DNA of 64,000 nt from Caulobacter sp. Root655 (GCF_001427665.1 NZ_LMHC01000022.1:213090-277089); one strand, 5' to 3'. Counted from the first letter of the stretch, positions 9,112-18,359 are shown. The notes: a model not told the origin generated them from the letters alone. Made by a program: numbers and translations.

Positions 9112-9714
9112 ATGAGCGGCGCCGACAGGGAAAGAACACGGTGGTTTCTGCGGAATATCCTGCCGCACGAACCCGCGCTGAGGGGCTGGCTCTCGCGGAG
9201 CGCCCCGCCGAGCGTCGATCCCGGCGACGTCATCCAGGAGGCCTATACGATCCTGGCCGAGCTCGAGAGCGTCGAGGCCATCCGTCATCCGCGCGCCTAT
9301 CTGTTCCAGGTCGCGCGGTCGGTGATCATGCGGCACGTCCGGCGCGCGCGCATCGTCCCGATCCATACCGTCGATGATCTGGAGCGCCTTGAACTGCCGG
9401 ACGGCGCGGCGTCGCCCGAACAGCACGCGGTCGACCGTGACGAATTGCGCCAGCTGGCCCGCGCGATCGCGGCCATGCCGCCCAAGACCCGCCAGGCCTT
9501 CGTTCTTCGCCGCGTCGATGGTCTGCCTCAGCGCGAAATCGCCCTCCGGATGCGCATTTCGGAAAATACAGTCGAGACACATATTTCTCGCGGCATTCTA
9601 TTCTTGATTGATTGGTTCGGCAGTAGCGGAAACAACCGGTCCCAAACCTCTAAGACAGTGGAATCGGAGATTGCCTCGCTAGATGGCCCAGCCAGACACC
9701 AGTCGAGACATTGA
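9112..9714 (+). CDS. ECF RNA polymerase sigma factor, FecI-like
   Basis: 200 residues with sigma region 2 at about residues 35-85 (VDPGDVIQEAYTIL, YLFQVARSVIMRHVRRAR) and region 4 at about 120-165 (MPPKTRQAFVLRRVDGLPQ, REIALRMRISENTVETHIS). It is followed by an overlapping FecR-like anti-sigma gene (32 nt overlap) and a TonB-dependent receptor that carries an N-terminal signalling domain. This is the classical cell-surface signalling arrangement: ligand binding at the receptor is relayed through the FecR protein to release the sigma factor, which then transcribes the receptor gene. The C-terminal tail after residue 170 is Ser/Asn-rich and unconserved. Confidence 0.9.
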   Translation: MSGADRERTRWFLRNILPHEPALRGWLSRSAPPSVDPGDVIQEAYTILAELESVEAIRHPRAYLFQVARSVIMRHVRRARIVPIHTVDDLERLELPDGAASPEQHAVDRDELRQLARAIAAMPPKTRQAFVLRRVDGLPQREIALRMRISENTVETHISRGILFLIDWFGSSGNNRSQTSKTVESEIASLDGPARHQSRH

Positions 9715-10708
9715 TCAGGCGGCGTCCGATTGGGCGGCGCGCCTAGATCGTGGGCCGTTGCCGTCCGAGGCCAACCAAGCGCTCCAGGCTTGGCTGAGCG
9801 GCGATCCGCGCCGCAAGGGCGCGTTGCTGCGCGCGCAGGCGCTGTCGATGAAGAGCGAGGCCGCCCAGGCGCTGGGATCAGGCTTTGACCCCACCGCTTT
9901 TGAAGCGCCGAGGCGATCGCGGTTCGCGGGCGTGTCACGCCGCCAGGCTCTGGCCTGGTCGGGCGCCGGAGCGGCGGCAGCCTCGCTGGCGGCCCTTGGC
10001 GTCGCCATGCCCGCGGCCGGATCCGTCATCAGCACCGAGCGCGGCGAAATCCGCCTGACGCCCCTGAAGGACGGCTCGACCGTGCTGCTGAACACCGAGA
10101 GCCGGATCAGGATCAAGTACAGCCAGGGCGAGCGGCGGGTCACGCTGCTCAAGGGCGAGGCCTATTTCTCCGTGACGCGCGATGAGGCCCGTCCCTTCAT
10201 CGTCGAGGTCAACGACCGCCGCTTGCGCACGGCGCAGGCGGGGTTTCGGGTCCGCAAGCTCGACGGGGATCCGATCGACGTGCTAGTCAACCAGGGTCAG
10301 GTCGACATCGCGCCCTCGAACCACACGGCCTCCGCGCCCATCTTGGCGATTGGACCCAATACGCGCGTGACCCTGTCCCGTCCCGCCGACGGCCGCCCCG
10401 TCGCCGAACATCCACAGCCGATCGCGCCCGAAGCGGTCACGCGGGAACTGGCTTGGCGCGATGGCAAGCTGGCGTTCGAAGGAGAGACGCTGAAGCAGGC
10501 GGTGGACACTTTCGCGCGCTACAGCGACACCCGGATCCAGATCCGCGACCCCGATCTGGCGCGCGAGCCGGTGACCGGCCTCTTCATCGCCAACGACCCC
10601 GTAGGCTTCAGCCGCGCCATCGCACGCGTGTTCGACGCCAAGCTTGAACAGGACGGCGGCGACGTTGTCCTGACCCGAAGCAGGCCCTCCGGCGCTGCAG
10701 CGCAATAA
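9683..10708 (+). CDS. FecR-like anti-sigma factor / signal transducer
   Basis: 341 residues. A cytoplasmic DUF4880-type sigma-binding region covers about residues 8-50 (AASDWAARLDRGPLPSEANQ). A hydrophobic segment follows at about 93-112 (SGAGAAAASLAALGVAMPA), directly after RRQALAW. The periplasmic FecR domain (RGEIRLTPLKDGSTVLLNTE, RRVTLLKGEAYFSV) covers about 112-205, and a C-terminal STN-like region (LKQAVDTFARYSDTRIQIRD) about 265-330. It overlaps the sigma gene and is co-transcribed with it. The C-terminal region is expected to contact the STN domain of the downstream receptor in the periplasm. Confidence 0.88.
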   Translation: MAQPDTSRDIDQAASDWAARLDRGPLPSEANQALQAWLSGDPRRKGALLRAQALSMKSEAAQALGSGFDPTAFEAPRRSRFAGVSRRQALAWSGAGAAAASLAALGVAMPAAGSVISTERGEIRLTPLKDGSTVLLNTESRIRIKYSQGERRVTLLKGEAYFSVTRDEARPFIVEVNDRRLRTAQAGFRVRKLDGDPIDVLVNQGQVDIAPSNHTASAPILAIGPNTRVTLSRPADGRPVAEHPQPIAPEAVTRELAWRDGKLAFEGETLKQAVDTFARYSDTRIQIRDPDLAREPVTGLFIANDPVGFSRAIARVFDAKLEQDGGDVVLTRSRPSGAAAQ

Positions 10709-10798
10709 GAAGTTTTTGTAACCGATAGCGGAAGCTCTCGGCTGACGGCTCTCAACCGTGAACGTCGCGACCAACGCGACGATTGGGGGCTACAGCCA

Positions 10799-13700
10799 AT
10801 GCGTTCTCGTTATTCCGTCCTCTCCTGTGGGGCGGCCGTCATGGCGCTCGCGACCGCGGCACCGGCCTATGCGCAAGACCGCATCTTCGACATTCCGGCC
10901 CAGCCCGCGGTGCGCGCTATTCCCGAACTGGCCCGCCAGGGCCAGGTGCAGATCGTAGCTCCGGCGCGCAATCTCGAAGGCGTCATGACGCCCGCCGTGA
11001 AGGGCCGGATGGACGTTCACACGGCGCTCCGCCGCCTGATCGTCGGCACGCCGCTGCAGATCGACTCCGACGACGGTCAGATCATCACCCTGCGATCGTC
11101 CGCCCAGGGCGCGTCGAACGCGACCCAGGCGGTCGGCGCGGGCATCGTGCGCGGCCGCGTCCTCAACACCGCCACCGGCGAATATGTGCGCAACGCCGAG
11201 ATCCGCGTCGAGGGCACGACCATCGTGGCCTACTCCGAGGATGGCGGCGACTTCCGCCTCACGGGCGTGCCGTCCGGCGACGCGACGGTCGTGGTCAAAT
11301 ATACCGGCCTGCAGGAGTCGCGGGCCGTCGTCAGCGTCTCGGCGGGCCAGATGGCGACGCGGGATTTCGCGCTCAGCCCACGCTCCTACGCGGTGGGGGA
11401 CGAAGTCGAAGCGGTGACCATCGTCGCCAAGCGCGAAGGCCAGGCAGCCGCGATCATGGAGCGCCGCGCCTCGACGAACGCCAAGAACGTAGTCGCCGCC
11501 GACAACTTCGGCGCCCTCACCATGGGCGACGTCGGCGAGTTCATGAAGAACATGCCCGGCATTTCGATCGACTACACCGAGGTGGACGCCACGGCGGTGC
11601 GCATCGGCGGCCTGGATCCGAAATATTCCACCTTCACCACCGACGGCGCCCGCATGGCCACGGCGACGTCGAACAACAACAACGGCCGCCAGAACTCCTT
11701 CGAGCAGATGTCGATCACCGGCGTCGACTCGATCGAGCTGAACAATACGCTGCAGGCCAACATGGACGCCGACGCCCCGGGCGGGGCCATCAACCTGCGC
11801 AGCAAGTACGCCTTCCAGCGCAACGGCCGCCTGCTGCGGTTCCAACTCGGCGGCGTCGGCACCTCCGACTCCGGCCTCTCGAAGATCTACCTCCCGGACG
11901 ACAAGAAGCACGCGCGGATCTTCCCCTCTGCCCAGATCGGCTATGCCGACGTCTTCCTGGACGGCCGCTTGGGGATCGCGTTCAACGCCAGCTACAACGC
12001 CAACTACGTCCAGCAGGATCGCACCCAGACCGACTGGTCCTATCTCGCCAACGGCCGGGTCATTCCGTACCAGGTCATGTGGCGCCCCGGTCCGAAGCTG
12101 ACGTCCCGCAAGGCCGCCAACCTCAGCGTGGACTACAAGATCACGGACGAGCTGGCCCTGTCCCTGCGCGGCACCTACTCGTTCTACGACGTCGAATATT
12201 TCAACCAGTACACCTACCTGATCTTCGGAACGACGGCGGCGTCACGGGCCACCGCGGACTCCACGTCCACCCACATCGTGGTCAATCCCAGCACCACGAA
12301 CACCCGTCTGCACACGCAGTATTCGCACCGCTACGCCGGCACCCCGTCCGCACTCTTCGCCCCCAAGCTGGAGTACCGGGGCGACACCTGGGAGGCCGTG
12401 CTGCGCGGCAGCTATTCCACTTCCGAATTCAACTTCCATGACAACGAGAAGGGCTTCTTCCAGCGCACGGACAGCTATCTGACGGGCATCGGCTTCACGC
12501 TGGATCGCGCGTCGGAGGATTCGAACGCCTGGACGCTGAAGCAGACCGCCGGTCGCTCCTGGAGCGACCCCACCAGCTTCAATCGCGACGACGCCATCGG
12601 CAACAACATCCGCACCGCCGAGTCCAACGCCAACAACCAGATGTACGGCGCCTATGCTGACCTGAAGAAGAAGCTCGAGGTCGGCGCGGTCCAGGTCAAA
12701 GTCCTGGCCGGCGCGGGTATCCGCACCAATGTCTGGAAGACCAATGAGGGGTCCTTCCAGCAGTTTAAGTACGTCGGCCCAACGGGCGTCCAGACGGCTC
12801 CCGAGGCGGTCATTCCCTGGACCAAGAACTACCAGTTCCAGATCCATGGCTTCGACGCCGGCAACATGAACGACCAGAACTGGCGCGCGGACAGCAACTA
12901 CGCCGTCTACGATATCTACCAGGCGCACCCGGAATATTTCGCGGCCGACGTCGCGGGCAACCTGAAGCGTCGGCTCGACAACAACAAGAAGGTCGGGGAG
13001 GAGGTCAGCGCCGCCTATTTCGAGGTCCAGCCTCGTGTCGGCCGCGCCCAGTTCGACCTCGGTCTGCGCTACGAGAGCACCAAGACCGACGCCCGCGTCG
13101 CCGACGTCCGTTCGACCGACGAAATGAAGGCCGCTGGCTTCGAGCCCAAGGCGCAGCCGACCGTCGCCAGCCTTACCTACCAATACCGAAACGGGACCTA
13201 CACGACGCGCCATGGCGAGTATGACGACTGGTTCCTCAGCGGCGGGGCCAAGTACGACTTCAGCAAGAAGCTGGTCGGCCAACTGGCCTTCAGCCAGTCG
13301 ATCCTGCGTCCCGACTACGGCAATCTCGGCGGCGTCGTCGCGGTGGACGACAACGCCCAGACCGTCACCGTGCCGAACCCGTTGCTGAAGCCCGAGCATT
13401 CGACGAAGTACTTCGCCGGCTTGCAATACTTCCTGGAGCCGTCAGGCGTCGTCGGCGTGTCCGTCTACCAACTGGAGGTGAAGGACATGCAGGAGACCGG
13501 CATCTTGGTCGATCCCGAGGATGTCGGCTACAACCCTGGCGACTACAACGGCTACAAGTTCCGCAGCACCCGCAACAAGCCGGGCGTCAGCATCAACAAG
13601 GGCGTGACCCTCGAATACGACCAGCAACTGACCTTCCTGCCCGGCGCGCTGCGGGGCCTGGGTCTGCGCGGTTCGATCACCAAGATCGATCCTGACGGCG

Positions 13701-14029
13701 TGCGCGCGAACATGCCGGGCACGGTGGGCAATTGGGGCGTGCGCTACAGCTACGGCAAGTTCGACGTCCAGCTGACCGGCAACGCGCAGTCCAAGTATCG
13801 CACCACCGCCGCGACGACGGACCCCAAGAACGGTATTCTCTACCATGCCGCCCGAGAGCTCTGGAACGTCAGCGCCAGCTATAAGCTCAACAAGAACTTC
13901 GAGATGATGCTGGCGGGCCGCAACATCTTCAACGCGCCGGACGTCATCTACTCCAACGTCCGCGAGCGAGTTCAGCAGTACAGCATCTACGGCTCGATGT
14001 GGAACGTCGGGATCAAGGGCGCCTTCTAG
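10799..14029 (+). CDS. TonB-dependent transducer/receptor with STN domain
   Basis: 1076 residues. The order is signal peptide (cleavage near PAYAQ), STN signalling domain at about residues 30-100 (FDIPAQPAVRAIPELARQGQ), carboxypeptidase-regulatory-like sandwich at about 115-195 (VRGRVLNTATGEYVRNAEI), plug (NMPGISIDYTEVDATAVRIG), and a large barrel ending in GIKGAF. The STN domain plus the upstream FecI/FecR pair makes it a signalling receptor. The pre-plug sandwich domain is common in receptors for large organic substrates. The neighbour downstream is a PhoD phosphatase, so a phosphorylated organic ligand is plausible. The last codons form half of a 15-bp perfect hairpin. Confidence 0.92.
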   Translation: MRSRYSVLSCGAAVMALATAAPAYAQDRIFDIPAQPAVRAIPELARQGQVQIVAPARNLEGVMTPAVKGRMDVHTALRRLIVGTPLQIDSDDGQIITLRSSAQGASNATQAVGAGIVRGRVLNTATGEYVRNAEIRVEGTTIVAYSEDGGDFRLTGVPSGDATVVVKYTGLQESRAVVSVSAGQMATRDFALSPRSYAVGDEVEAVTIVAKREGQAAAIMERRASTNAKNVVAADNFGALTMGDVGEFMKNMPGISIDYTEVDATAVRIGGLDPKYSTFTTDGARMATATSNNNNGRQNSFEQMSITGVDSIELNNTLQANMDADAPGGAINLRSKYAFQRNGRLLRFQLGGVGTSDSGLSKIYLPDDKKHARIFPSAQIGYADVFLDGRLGIAFNASYNANYVQQDRTQTDWSYLANGRVIPYQVMWRPGPKLTSRKAANLSVDYKITDELALSLRGTYSFYDVEYFNQYTYLIFGTTAASRATADSTSTHIVVNPSTTNTRLHTQYSHRYAGTPSALFAPKLEYRGDTWEAVLRGSYSTSEFNFHDNEKGFFQRTDSYLTGIGFTLDRASEDSNAWTLKQTAGRSWSDPTSFNRDDAIGNNIRTAESNANNQMYGAYADLKKKLEVGAVQVKVLAGAGIRTNVWKTNEGSFQQFKYVGPTGVQTAPEAVIPWTKNYQFQIHGFDAGNMNDQNWRADSNYAVYDIYQAHPEYFAADVAGNLKRRLDNNKKVGEEVSAAYFEVQPRVGRAQFDLGLRYESTKTDARVADVRSTDEMKAAGFEPKAQPTVASLTYQYRNGTYTTRHGEYDDWFLSGGAKYDFSKKLVGQLAFSQSILRPDYGNLGGVVAVDDNAQTVTVPNPLLKPEHSTKYFAGLQYFLEPSGVVGVSVYQLEVKDMQETGILVDPEDVGYNPGDYNGYKFRSTRNKPGVSINKGVTLEYDQQLTFLPGALRGLGLRGSITKIDPDGVRANMPGTVGNWGVRYSYGKFDVQLTGNAQSKYRTTAATTDPKNGILYHAARELWNVSASYKLNKNFEMMLAGRNIFNAPDVIYSNVRERVQQYSIYGSMWNVGIKGAF

Positions 14030-14043
14030 GCGCCCTTGATCCC
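14009..14043 (+). terminator. 15-bp perfect hairpin across the receptor stop codon
   Basis: GGGATCAAGGGCGCC at 14009-14023 pairs perfectly with 14029-14043. The 5-base loop (TTCTA) contains the TAG stop codon. No T-run follows, so it is not a canonical intrinsic terminator. It is more likely to set the 3' end or stability of the receptor mRNA, or to reduce read-through into phoD. Confidence 0.65.
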
Positions 14044-14116
14044 GCGCGTGGCGGCGCCGCCCCCCTCGGCGCGGCCACACCTTCCCTTCCCCTACATCTC
14101 AGTCGAGGACCTCATC

Positions 14117-15748
14117 GTGGTTCTGAACATCGATCGCCGCCGTCTCATCCTTGGCGCAGGACTTGGCCTGGGCGCCGTGATGCTCCCGGCCGGCCAAGCG
14201 CTCGCCGCCGAGCTTCTCGGCGCCACGGGGTTCACGCACAACGTGGCCAGCGGTGAACCCGGCCCCGACTCCATGCTCTTGTGGACCCGCTATGTCCCGG
14301 CGACCGGCGACAACATCCTTCGGCTCGAAGCCGAGGTGGCGCTGGATCCGGACTTCACGAAGGTGGTTTCGGGTGGCAGCGTGCGCACCGGAGCCTATCG
14401 CGACTGGACCGCGAAGATCACGGTCGACGGGTTGAAGCCAGGGACCGCCTATTGGTACCGGTTTGTGTCGCCGGACGGGACCAAGTCTCCCGTGGGCCGC
14501 ACGAAGACCCTGCCCGTGGGTCCCGTCGCCAAGTTCGGGCTGGGCGTCTTCTCCTGCTCCAACCTGCCCTATGGAGTGTTCAACGCCTATGGCCACGCGG
14601 CCGCTCGCCCCGATCTGGATTTGTGGCTGCATGTCGGCGACTACATCTACGAATATGGCGCGGCCTCCATCAAGGACGGCGCCCTGGCCGGCGGACGCCT
14701 CCCCGAGCCGTCGACCGAAATCCTGGCGATCGCCGACTATCGCCTGCGCTACGCCAGCTATCGCGCCGATCCCGATCTTCAGCGGCTGCACCAGATGGCG
14801 GCGATGGTGGCCCTGTGGGACGACCACGAGTCGGCCAACGACAGCTGGGAAGGCGGCGCGCAAAATCACCAGTCGGCGACCGAAGGTGACTGGAACGTGC
14901 GCCGGGCCGCGGCGATGCAGGTCTATCGCGAGTGGATGCCGGTCTCGGACGAACCCTGGAAAGCCTATCCGATCGGAACGCTGGCGACGCTGTACCGCAC
15001 GGAATCGCGGCTGCTGGCGCGCACCCGACCGGCCGACATCGGAGCCGCCTTCCGGGCGGACGACGCCGACGCCGCGCTGAAGGCGTTCCGGGACGGCGTG
15101 TGGCAGGATCCCTCGGCGACCATGCTGGGCTCGACCCAGGAGAGCTGGCTGGCGCATGCGCTGAAGAGCAATGCGCGCTCGACGGCCTGGCAACTGGTCG
15201 GCATGGGCACGATCATCGGCCGCACCGTGATGCCACAGGACGCCGTCGGCTGGCTGCGTCCGGAAACCACCGAGCGCAAGGCCAACGGCTACAGGAACAA
15301 CATCCGCGCCGCCAAGCTGGGCTTGCCGATGTGGATGGACCGCTGGGACGGCTATCCCGCCGCGCGTTCACGGCTGCTGAAGGCCGCGCAAGCGGCGGAC
15401 GCGGATCTCGTCATGCTGGCCGGCGACAGCCACAACGCCTGGGCCTATTCGCTGAACGAAGGCGGCCAGCCCGCCGGCGTCGAGTTCGCCGGCCAGAGCG
15501 TCACCTCCGGCGGCGCGGAGGGTGACTTCTCGGCCGACCCCAAGATCGTCGCCCAAGGCTTCATGGCCGCCAATCCCGAACTGAAATGGGCCGACACCAG
15601 CCAGCGCGGCTATATGATGGTCGAAGTCACGCCGAAACGCGTGACCAGCGAGTGGCTGTTCCTTCGGACGATCAAGACCCGTGACACCGCGCTCGCGGGC
15701 TCGCACCGCATGCACGTGGAACGCGGGCGGAGGGTCCTGATGAGTTGA
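14117..15748 (+). CDS. phoD: PhoD-family alkaline phosphatase/phosphodiesterase, Tat-exported
   Basis: 543 residues. I choose the GTG at 14117 because GAGGA precedes it at good spacing and it yields a twin-arginine signal (NIDRRRLILGAGLGLGAVM). A PhoD N-terminal fibronectin-like domain covers about residues 35-130 (GFTHNVASGEPGPDSMLLWT). The metallophosphatase domain follows, with the ligand segments LWLHVGDYIYEYG, ALWDDHESANDSWEGG and LAGDSHNAWAYS. Such enzymes use Fe3+/Ca2+ and act in the periplasm or outside on phosphomonoesters and diesters. It lies behind a FecI/FecR-controlled receptor, so a phosphate-ester scavenging unit is likely. The hairpin between the genes may set their ratio. 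Confidence 0.92.
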   Translation: MVLNIDRRRLILGAGLGLGAVMLPAGQALAAELLGATGFTHNVASGEPGPDSMLLWTRYVPATGDNILRLEAEVALDPDFTKVVSGGSVRTGAYRDWTAKITVDGLKPGTAYWYRFVSPDGTKSPVGRTKTLPVGPVAKFGLGVFSCSNLPYGVFNAYGHAAARPDLDLWLHVGDYIYEYGAASIKDGALAGGRLPEPSTEILAIADYRLRYASYRADPDLQRLHQMAAMVALWDDHESANDSWEGGAQNHQSATEGDWNVRRAAAMQVYREWMPVSDEPWKAYPIGTLATLYRTESRLLARTRPADIGAAFRADDADAALKAFRDGVWQDPSATMLGSTQESWLAHALKSNARSTAWQLVGMGTIIGRTVMPQDAVGWLRPETTERKANGYRNNIRAAKLGLPMWMDRWDGYPAARSRLLKAAQAADADLVMLAGDSHNAWAYSLNEGGQPAGVEFAGQSVTSGGAEGDFSADPKIVAQGFMAANPELKWADTSQRGYMMVEVTPKRVTSEWLFLRTIKTRDTALAGSHRMHVERGRRVLMS

Positions 15749-16171
15749 CGTCTGGGAGGAGCGTGGAGCGCCAGGTCTCCCCGCTCGCAGAACCGGGCCG
15801 CCTTGGCGACCGCCAGAAAGCGGACGTTCCCAACGTCGGCGATGAGTCAGGTTCGGTCCAAGTTCAGGAGCCAAGCGATGGCCAAAGGCTCCCACCATCG
15901 GTTGCGTAGCTTTTGACAAGCCCGTGGGTCGATCCGCCGAGGTTGACGATCGCCTTCTCCCGCGGCCACCCGCGTCGCGGTTTGGGGCGCGCTAGAGCGC
16001 TCGCTCTATGTGGATTTCACGCTCGACCTGTCGCCCCTGGGGATTTCGCACGAAGAACAGGAGGCCGCGATGGCGACAATTTCGGCTCCCCTGCCGGCCA
16101 TGCGCGGCCAGGCCCGCACGCTTCGCGCCGGACACGGCGCCAGAGCGATGGCTCAACGCCTTGTCGGCGTC
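15749..16171. other. Intergenic region, possibly with a decayed gene
   Basis: 423 bases between two gene ends. It contains the second copy of the 17-bp repeat (15814-15830). A plus-strand frame around 15975-16160 (ALERSLYVDFTLDLSPLGIS, HEEQEAAMATISAPLPA) is protein-like but lacks a proper start and runs into the HipA gene antisense. It may be a gene remnant. No other structure is evident. Confidence 0.4.
15814..15830. repeat. 17-bp exact repeat, copy 2
   Basis: Identical to 8947-8963; see that entry. The two copies lie 6.9 kb apart in direct orientation and bracket the sigma/anti-sigma/receptor/phoD block. Confidence 0.5.
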
Positions 16172-18025
16172 TCATGTGCTCGCTCCGCCAAGAGCGATGC
16201 ATCGCTCGACGATGATGGCGATCACTTTGTCCTGCGTGGTTCGCGCCGCCTTGGACTCGACGGCGAATGCCGGCAGGCTCAGGGTCTTGGCGCGTTCGGC
16301 GACCCGCCCGGTCAGATCGACGATCGCACGCTCGGCATCGTCCGCTGACAGGCCGATCGTGCGGGCCAGCGCCAGGAAGTCCTGCCGCGTCAAGCGGTCA
16401 TCCTTGCCGTTCAGCTTGAGGGCCATGCGATCGCCGGCCAGACCCGGAAAGACGCGCGTGGTGACGGCATCGTACAGCGGCGCGAAACGGACCGACGTGA
16501 AACCCTTCGCCCCAGCCTCGGCGATCTTGAGCATGGCGAGGTTCTTGAGGTGCATATCGCCATCGGCAATCAGCCAGGCGAAGACCGCGCGGCGGAACAG
16601 GATGTCGAGATCCGCCGTCGGATCGGTCGACAGCGGACGCAGCCCCCGTGCCATCCGCTCGATCGTGCCGTCATATTTTGCTGACGTTGGTAGGTCCAAA
16701 ATCGAGCAAAAGTCCTCAAGCGCCAGCCGCCGTTGATCCTCAGCCCCGCGCCGGATGTCGAAGCGTTCGACCACCAACGCGGGCGACATGCCGTCGGGCA
16801 TCGCCAGTAGCGCGGTGTCCGGCGCCTCGAAGCCGGCAGAGCGGCCAAGCTCCAGGCAGAGCCATTCGACGATCGGCAGCATCTCGAAGCCCGACGTGCC
16901 GGCGGGCTTGAGGATATGGGTGAATGGCTGCTCGATGGCCGGGACGAGAGCGCCATCGAGCATCAAGCTCATCGGCGCCTTGATCTGAACGCCCGACAGG
17001 CGCGGGGTTTCGGCGCGCGCGAACATGCGCGCCAGGTTCTGCTCGAAGGTCCCCTCGATCTCGCCCCGCGCCGGGCCGACGTAGCGGCCGGTGAAGCGGC
17101 CGGCTTCGACGAAGCCGGCCAGCGTCTTGGTGAGAATGTCGGCGGGTAACGCCGCCAGCTCATCGCGGGTCTCGACGATGACGATATTGGACATATAGCG
17201 CCGGCCACGCCGCAGCGCCTCGCGCTCGTCGCGCTCATGGAGAACCTGGGCCAGCCAGCCCTCGGGCAGCAACGATTCGATGAAAGCCGGCAGCTTGCCC
17301 GGCGTGGTCTCGCGGACGGGGGCGGGTCCGGTGCGCTTCCGTGGTTTCCAGCGCCATTCGAAACCATCATGGGTCAGGCGGCCGAGTGGCTCACCATGCC
17401 ACGCAACCAGGAGATCGAGGGCGGCCCTGTTGACCGGCGCCTTGGCGACGCCGGGTTGGGCCAGCAGGAAGCGTTCGGCACCTTCCCCTTCGCGATACCA
17501 TCCATTCTCGCGCGCCAGCACCCATACCGCGTCGGCCGCCGCCTGGGCGTTGCCATGCTCCTCGACGAGACGCGCCGCCATTTGCGCGCGCATCTCAGCG
17601 GTGACTGCGCTGGCGTGTTCGCTGCGCAGGCGGAAGGCTTCCAGAAAGCGCTGGCGTGGTGAAGAGGCGTCAACACGCAGCTCTCCCAGATCGTCGCCGA
17701 TTACGGCGATCGCGGTCGAGGGATGCTCAGGCGCCTCATTCTGGACGATCTCCAGCGTGCGCAGCCTCGTGCGCTGGTTGCGGCGTCCGCTGATAAACAG
17801 CCGGCCATCAGGCGTTGGCGCGAGCAGAACCGCGCTCGCCGACGACAGATAGGCGTTGGGGTAAAGATAGTGCGCGATGCGCACGGCATGGCCCAGGATG
17901 TCGGCCTCGACATCACCGCCCTGGTCGACATACACGCCGCGCACGAGCTGGATCAGTTCGCCGGCCTGTGCGCGCTGGTGGGCGCGCCGGGCGTCGATCG
18001 TCTCTCCGACAAGATGGATCGCCAT
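16172..18025 (-). CDS. HipA-family kinase fused to an AbiEi-like N-terminal domain
   Basis: 617 residues from ATG 18025 (MAIHLVGET); an in-frame ATG at 18040 lies inside the operator. Residues 1-190 (GELIQLVRGVYVDQGGD, LYPNAYLSSASAVLLAP, DGRLFISGRR) resemble AbiEi-type winged-helix antitoxins. Residues about 205-310 match the HipA N-terminal subdomain (LPAFIESLLPEGWLAQVL). The rest is the HipA kinase core: SGVQIKAPM, FTHILKPAGTSGFE with the ATP-lysine, the catalytic loop WLIADGDMHLKNLAML with Asp, Lys and Asn present, and the metal-binding YDAV. HipA kinases phosphorylate tRNA synthetases or translation factors and arrest growth. No separate hipB gene is present, so the N-terminal domain may supply DNA binding and restraint. 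Ordinary HipA proteins are near 420-440 residues. Confidence 0.85.
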   Translation of the reverse strand: MAIHLVGETIDARRAHQRAQAGELIQLVRGVYVDQGGDVEADILGHAVRIAHYLYPNAYLSSASAVLLAPTPDGRLFISGRRNQRTRLRTLEIVQNEAPEHPSTAIAVIGDDLGELRVDASSPRQRFLEAFRLRSEHASAVTAEMRAQMAARLVEEHGNAQAAADAVWVLARENGWYREGEGAERFLLAQPGVAKAPVNRAALDLLVAWHGEPLGRLTHDGFEWRWKPRKRTGPAPVRETTPGKLPAFIESLLPEGWLAQVLHERDEREALRRGRRYMSNIVIVETRDELAALPADILTKTLAGFVEAGRFTGRYVGPARGEIEGTFEQNLARMFARAETPRLSGVQIKAPMSLMLDGALVPAIEQPFTHILKPAGTSGFEMLPIVEWLCLELGRSAGFEAPDTALLAMPDGMSPALVVERFDIRRGAEDQRRLALEDFCSILDLPTSAKYDGTIERMARGLRPLSTDPTADLDILFRRAVFAWLIADGDMHLKNLAMLKIAEAGAKGFTSVRFAPLYDAVTTRVFPGLAGDRMALKLNGKDDRLTRQDFLALARTIGLSADDAERAIVDLTGRVAERAKTLSLPAFAVESKAARTTQDKVIAIIVERCIALGGAST

Positions 18026-18026
18026 A

Positions 18027-18114
18027 GGATTATCTCGCATCTCAGATGCGCGTTAATTCCACATCTCGGCCCAACTCTCAAGAATTATCGCGCATCTGAG
18101 ATGCGAGATAATCC
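18027..18114. promoter_or_regulatory. Twin operators forming a 26-bp perfect inverted repeat
   Basis: The 26 bases 18027-18052 are the exact reverse complement of 18089-18114. Each arm is itself nearly palindromic around the core CGCATCTSAGATGCG (29-bp sites 18029-18057 and 18084-18112, about one mismatch pair each). One site ends 4 bp before the HipA-fusion start codon; the centres are 55 bp apart. The geometry suits a dimeric autorepressor that bridges two sites, as HipB does on hip promoters. Confidence 0.75.
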
Positions 18115-18130
18115 TGACGCATTGCGATTA

Positions 18131-18161
18131 GAGCGCGCCGATGGACCATATCGGCGCGCTC
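18131..18161. promoter_or_regulatory. 12-bp stem hairpin
   Basis: GAGCGCGCCGAT (18131-18142) pairs perfectly with 18150-18161 around a 7-base loop. It has no T-run on either side. It may be a factor-dependent terminator shielding the operator region, or a structured 5' leader of the plus-strand transcript. Confidence 0.45.
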
Positions 18162-18359
18162 CAGAACCTTCATCCGCGCGAACGGAACGCAGCCACCCCA
18201 TGACGACTGGCCTAGCAGGTTCGCCGCCCCTGACCCCACGCGAGTCAACGGGTTGCTCCGGAGCGGTCCTAGGATAGTCGCATGAAAGCATGCCCCTTCT
18301 GAAGGTCGCTTAAGAGTCAACGGCTGCCCATTCAACATCATCAAAAGGAGAGAGGAAGG

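Noticed and set aside
16010-16348. 112-codon plus-strand frame overlapping the HipA-fusion gene
   Set aside because: The second half is antisense to the conserved kinase C-terminus. Only the first part looks protein-like, and it is noted as a possible remnant.
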